Shown piece after piece: positions 60,683 through 64,000 of a stretch of DNA of 64,000 bases. The stretch lies in NCBI GenBank assembly GCA_004556455.1, contig SFGY01000007.1, positions 140,758 to 204,757 of the forward strand, written 5' to 3'. The position numbers were made by a program, and so were the translations under genes. The notes under the pieces were generated by a model that did no database searches, was not told the origin of the DNA, and saw nothing but the letters and a program-made list of their open reading frames with translations. Position 1 is the stretch's first letter, and each line of letters starts with the position of its first letter. This DNA is from Clostridiales bacterium. Its GTDB lineage: Bacteria; Bacillota; Clostridia; Saccharofermentanales; DTU023.

Positions 60683-61618
60683 ATGGATTGGAAATTATTT
60701 AATACCATTTCGGGCGAGTTCTTTTATATTCTCATTGCCCTGATTTTTGTTCTTGTGGGTCTGAATGCCTTCCGCACCGTCAAACATCCCAGCAAGAAAT
60801 ATACCACCCTGGCCTTCTGGCTCATCTTAGCGTTTACCTTCGCCATTGGCCCTCACCTTCCCGGTATCGTCACCGGCATTTGCGTCGTGATCGTAGCTCT
60901 GCTGACCGGTATCAAGGGAGTTGACCACGGTGAGTGTCACGATCCTGAGCCTGCGGAATCCAGAAAACACGCCGATCACATCGGTTACAAGGTCTTTCTG
61001 CCTCCACTGACTCTGGCCGTTTCCGCTGTCCTCCTGGCCAGTTTCCTGCCCAAAATGTCCGGTGCTGTGGTTCTCGGTTTCTCCGGCATCATCGGCCTTA
61101 TCGCGGCCCTGCTGCTGACGAAAGCCGGGCTGCGTATGTCCGCGCAGGAAGGCGTCCGCCTTATGGACAATGTCGGCACGACCGGCTTCCTGCCTCAGCT
61201 CCTCAGCGCCCTGGGCGCCGTCTTTACGGTGGCCGGTGTTGGTGAAGTCATTTCTCAGGGCGTTTCTTCCGTCGTCCCCGAAGGCAACAAATTCATCGCC
61301 TGCGTCGTTTACTGCCTGGGCATGGCTCTCTTTACCATCATTATGGGTAACGGTTTCGCCGCATTCTCCGTCATTACCGTCGGTATCGGCATCCCCTTCC
61401 TCATCATGCAAGGAGCTAATCCTGCCGTGGTCGGCGCTCTTGGCCTGACCGCCGGTTACTGCGGAACGCTGCTCACACCGATGGCAGCCAACTTTAACAT
61501 CATGCCGGCCGCTCTGTTGGAAACGAAGAGCCAGTACGCCATCATCAAGGCTCAGGTACCCTTTGCCCTGATTATGCTGCTGATCCACATCGGCCTGCTG
61601 TATTTCCTGGCTTTTTAA
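60683..61618 (+). CDS. DUF979 membrane protein (probable 5-oxoproline transporter subunit)
   Basis: This 311-residue membrane protein has eight or nine hydrophobic segments and the DUF979 segments GFSGIIGLIAALLLTKAGL and GNGFAAFSVITVGIG. It ends with a short hydrophobic helix. It is thought to work with the DUF969 partner just upstream. A hairpin (61635-61664) separates it from pcp. Confidence 0.88.
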   Translation: MDWKLFNTISGEFFYILIALIFVLVGLNAFRTVKHPSKKYTTLAFWLILAFTFAIGPHLPGIVTGICVVIVALLTGIKGVDHGECHDPEPAESRKHADHIGYKVFLPPLTLAVSAVLLASFLPKMSGAVVLGFSGIIGLIAALLLTKAGLRMSAQEGVRLMDNVGTTGFLPQLLSALGAVFTVAGVGEVISQGVSSVVPEGNKFIACVVYCLGMALFTIIMGNGFAAFSVITVGIGIPFLIMQGANPAVVGALGLTAGYCGTLLTPMAANFNIMPAALLETKSQYAIIKAQVPFALIMLLIHIGLLYFLAF

Positions 61619-61634
61619 TTCCGAAGTTTGAATC

Positions 61635-61664
61635 CCATCGGCCTGACAAAAGTCAGGCCGATGG
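61635..61664 (+). terminator. Intercistronic hairpin before pcp
   Basis: CCATCGGCCTGAC and GTCAGGCCGATGG form a perfect 13-bp stem with an AAAA loop. No T run follows, so it is more likely an mRNA end-protecting or processing structure than a strict terminator. Confidence 0.6.
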
Positions 61665-61728
61665 ACTTGAAGACAGGAAAACAAGAAGATCTACCGAATT
61701 CAAAAACATCTTATGGGGGAATGTCATC

Positions 61729-62370
61729 ATGAAAATTTTGCTCACAGCCTTTGATCCCTTCGGGGGTGAAAAAATCAATCCGGCTCTGGAAGCCGTCAAA
61801 CTTGTTAAAGCGGAAGACCTTACGGCTGAGCTGATTAAGCTTGAAGTACCGACCGTTTTCCATAAGTCTATTAAAACGGTGCAGGAAGCCATGAGAAAGC
61901 ATAAACCGGATGCCGTGCTCTGCGTGGGCCAGGCCGGTGGTCGCTTTCAGCTGACTCCGGAACGTGTGGCGATCAATCTTGATGATGCCCGTATTCCTGA
62001 CAACGAAGGACAGCAGCCTGTCGACGAGCCTATCTTTGCCGATGGCGCTGATGCCTATTTCGCCTCACTGCCGATCAAAGCCATGGTCGAAAGCATCAAG
62101 GCCGAGAATCTTCCCGCAGCAGTTTCCAATACCGCCGGAACCTTCGTCTGCAATCACCTCATGTATGGCGTGCTTTATACCATCGCAAAAGAATTCCCTC
62201 AGTGCCGCGGCGGCTTCATTCACGTGCCCTTCATCCCCGCTCAGGTGGTCGATAAGGCCAACACTCCCTGCCTTTCCCTGAACGACATCGCCCGCGGCCT
62301 GACGGCTTCTCTCCAGGCCATCATCGCTCACGAGCACGATGTCAAAATCAGCGGCGGCAGAGAATTTTAG
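61729..62370 (+). CDS. pcp: Pyrrolidone-carboxylate peptidase
   Basis: This 213-residue cysteine peptidase (family C15) begins MKILLTAFDPFGGEKINPALE, the typical start. It has the Glu segment CVGQAGGRFQLTPERVA, the catalytic Cys in VSNTAGTFVCNHLMYG and the His in FIHVPFIPAQV. It removes N-terminal pyroglutamate from peptides in the cytoplasm. With the two transporter-like genes upstream it suggests use of pyroglutamyl peptides. The ribosome site is GGGGGA eight bases before ATG. Confidence 0.96.
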   Translation: MKILLTAFDPFGGEKINPALEAVKLVKAEDLTAELIKLEVPTVFHKSIKTVQEAMRKHKPDAVLCVGQAGGRFQLTPERVAINLDDARIPDNEGQQPVDEPIFADGADAYFASLPIKAMVESIKAENLPAAVSNTAGTFVCNHLMYGVLYTIAKEFPQCRGGFIHVPFIPAQVVDKANTPCLSLNDIARGLTASLQAIIAHEHDVKISGGREF

Positions 62371-62550
62371 CTCAGTCGCCCGCTGTAGGATGGGTGGCAA
62401 AGAGTTCAGGAAAAGCCGCCCTGTGCAAGATGGGAAATCACCATCATCGCAGATGTCTTTAAATGACATTGCCAAAACTTCGCTGTGAAGCATTCTCCTT
62501 TTGTTCAGGCCTCCTGACGCGTACAAAATTGAAAGCTGAGATGAGACCCA

Positions 62551-63657
62551 ATGAATCCTGAGATAAAGCTCCCACAAAAACCCACAGAGGCGCCGCCCCC
62601 AGGGCGGCGTCCTCCTTTACCTAAGCCTCGCGCCGTGAATCGTCCGCCCTTTCCAGGGCCTCCCCCAACAAGGCGTCAGATAGCGCCGCAGGCACGTGCA
62701 GGAGCTGCGCCTGAATCGCAGCCACTTTCACAGGCCGAAGCCGGGCGCTTCCGGCAAAATCCTTCTGCCCAGGCCACGAAACCTGGCCAGAAATCAATAA
62801 GGCAGCAAATGCCGCCGTTCCTGGCTGAAAGAGCTTCTCACGTCAACGTGCTGCCTGCCCAGTCCGGTGCTCTGCCTGCCCATGCAACGGCTGCCGACCC
62901 GAGCGAGCGTGAGCGTCGCGAAGCCTGGAGCAAGGACAGTGGCGTCCGGCAGGACAATAAGCATCGCCCGCCCTCCCCGACCAGAGTCGTCAGCTTCCCC
63001 TGGAAGCGCGTACTTTGGTGCGGCCTGCTGCTGATCCTCACGCTGGCGGTCTTCGTAAGCTCCTTCTCACTTTTCATCAAACAAAAATACCGCCTCGATA
63101 TCGTCGACAGCGACGCTGCCGCAAGGCAGAAAGCGGACGCCGTCCTGGTTTTTGGCTGCGGGGTTTATGCTGATGGCAGCCCAACCCCTATGCTGCGTGA
63201 TCGAGTTCTGCGCGGCGTAGAACTTATGCACAAGGGAGCGGCTAAGAAACTTCTGCTTTCCGGCGATCATGGTCAGAAAAACTACGATGAAGTTAACGCG
63301 ATGAAAAAGCTGGCTCTGGAGCAGGGCATTGCTGCCGAGGACATCTTTTTAGATCATGCCGGTTTCAGTACCTGGGACAGCCTTAAAAGGGCCCACGATA
63401 TCTTCGGGGTCCGCAATGTCACCCTTGTCTCCCAACGTTATCATCTCTACCGAGGCCTCTACATGGCAGATGCCCTGGGGTTGGAGTTTCGCGGGGTTCC
63501 GGCAGATCGACAAGCTTATGCAGGCCAATGGGTGAGGGAAATCCGCGAAATGCTCGCCCGCGTTAAGGGCTTATTTTCTGCTGTTTTTAACCTTCCCGCC
63601 GAAGTTTCCGGCCCGCCCATTGATCTCAGCGGTGACGGTCAGAGCAGCTGGGACTAA
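62551..63657 (+). CDS. SanA/YdcF-like membrane protein with Pro-rich N-terminus
   Basis: This 368-residue protein has a basic, Pro/Gln/Arg-rich cytoplasmic part (about 1-145), one membrane helix (about 150-175) and an extracellular DUF218 domain. The domain shows AVLVFGCGVYADGSPTPMLRDRV, LLLSGDHGQ, DHAGFSTWDSLKRAHDIFG and SQRYHLYRGLYMADALGL, as in SanA/YdcF proteins. These are linked to envelope integrity, but their reaction is not established. The Pro-rich part is not seen in typical family members (about 200-240 residues). The ribosome site is weak. Confidence 0.83.
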   Translation: MNPEIKLPQKPTEAPPPGRRPPLPKPRAVNRPPFPGPPPTRRQIAPQARAGAAPESQPLSQAEAGRFRQNPSAQATKPGQKSIRQQMPPFLAERASHVNVLPAQSGALPAHATAADPSERERREAWSKDSGVRQDNKHRPPSPTRVVSFPWKRVLWCGLLLILTLAVFVSSFSLFIKQKYRLDIVDSDAAARQKADAVLVFGCGVYADGSPTPMLRDRVLRGVELMHKGAAKKLLLSGDHGQKNYDEVNAMKKLALEQGIAAEDIFLDHAGFSTWDSLKRAHDIFGVRNVTLVSQRYHLYRGLYMADALGLEFRGVPADRQAYAGQWVREIREMLARVKGLFSAVFNLPAEVSGPPIDLSGDGQSSWD

Positions 63658-64000
63658 AGCTGGTGAGAGGCTGTTACGTTCATCAAGCAGCTTCAATAAT
63701 CCTTTCTGTCAGAGCAAAGGAAAAGTGGCTTCGTTAGCAATGAGTTGTCCTAAAAAGTGCTGAATTAAGCAAAAAGTCGTCCTAAAATATGGCATGTAGT
63801 ACATTTAGTCGTCCTAATAAATGTTATGTTTTACAATTAGTCGTCCTATTAAATGTCATCCAGGATATTTTTACGTATTCACGCTTTCCTGGGAATCAGT
63901 GTAAGGTACACCTTTTCTTTAGTATAAAAATTAGCTCGCTTGACAGGCAAGCTCCCTGAATTCAGGCAAATTGCTGAAGCAGCGAATGGAGAATCTCTGC
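63658..64000. other. Right-edge intergenic region
   Basis: It holds the four-copy 32-bp array (63743-63870). Beyond it to the edge no gene is clear: an ATG at 63987 with no ribosome site begins a frame of only a few codons before the window ends. Confidence 0.5.
63743..63870 (+). repeat. Four tandem 32-bp repeats at the right edge, possible transposon end
   Basis: Copies begin at 63743, 63775, 63807 and 63839, exactly 32 bases apart. Each starts with AGTYGTCCTAAWAAATG-like sequence (AGTTGTCCTAAAAAGTG, AGTCGTCCTAAAATATG, AGTCGTCCTAATAAATG and AGTCGTCCTATTAAATG). A regular array of short sites at one spacing is the form of the transposase-binding ends of IS21-family and Tn7-like elements. The body of such an element may lie to the right of the window. 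Confidence 0.8.

Overview
The window reads as the chromosome of a low-to-mid GC, Gram-positive, amino-acid-fermenting anaerobe, most likely a member of the Clostridia (Bacillota). The sequence-based reasons are a Trp T-box leader, a lysine riboswitch, lipoprotein signal peptides on solute-binding proteins, an LPSTG cell-wall sorting signal, a V/A-type ATPase operon, a membrane pyrophosphatase of the K+-dependent type, and a complete set of genes for lysine fermentation with part of the butyrate pathway. No rRNA, intact tRNA, CRISPR array, complete insertion sequence or prophage was seen.

Layout. 1-836 (minus) is the start of a secreted repeat protein that runs off the left edge. 1369-6222 (minus) is a branched-chain amino acid type ABC transporter (livJ-H-M-G-F). 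6560-17289 (minus) is one long operon: an OatA-like O-acetyltransferase, then nine V/A-type ATPase subunits (G/H, C, I, K, F, E, A, B, D). 17472-20884 (plus) is a Trp-specific T-box leader and trpXYZ, an ABC transporter. 20909-32628 (plus) is a promoter, a lysine riboswitch and the lysine fermentation genes kal, kce, kdd, kamA, kamB, kamC, kamD, kamE, followed by acetoacetyl-CoA synthetase. 33020-35137 is the membrane pyrophosphatase. 35288-36925 (minus) is a tryptophanase-family lyase. 37440-40611 is a small cell-surface region (lipoprotein, secreted protein, LPSTG protein) with two repeat arrays. 41222-44310 holds hbd, thl and crt. 44505-49233 (minus) is an mgl-type sugar ABC transporter. 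49561-51917 (minus) is a metal-efflux P-type ATPase with a separate metal-binding protein. 52486-55950 holds a cystine-type symporter and two secreted proteins, one with a thioredoxin fold. 56037-59496 (minus) is an M20 amidohydrolase and the KtrAB potassium system. 59980-62370 is DUF969-DUF979-pcp. 62551-63657 is a SanA/YdcF-like protein, followed by a repeat array at the right edge.

How the genes work together. Lysine is rearranged by KamA and KamDE, oxidised by Kdd, cleaved with acetyl-CoA by Kce to acetoacetate plus 3-aminobutyryl-CoA, and deaminated by Kal to crotonyl-CoA. Acetoacetate appears to be activated by the ATP-dependent AacS rather than a CoA-transferase. The acetoacetyl-CoA can then pass through thiolase, or through Hbd and Crt to crotonyl-CoA. 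AacS releases pyrophosphate, and the next gene downstream is a pyrophosphatase that conserves PPi energy as an ion gradient; the V/A-ATPase can couple to the same gradient. Two RNA switches tie uptake or catabolism to amino acid state: the T-box for tryptophan uptake and the lysine riboswitch for lysine degradation.

The most unusual observations are: (1) the sugar-binding protein at 47824-49233 looks like a natural circular permutation of the galactose/glucose-binding protein MglB, paired with a permease carrying about 235 extra N-terminal residues; (2) the lysine riboswitch has its P1 3' strand inside the 5' arm of the terminator, which predicts an ON switch for lysine catabolism; (3) three repeat arrays with helical periodicity (11, about 32 and exactly 32 bp) lie in intergenic DNA.
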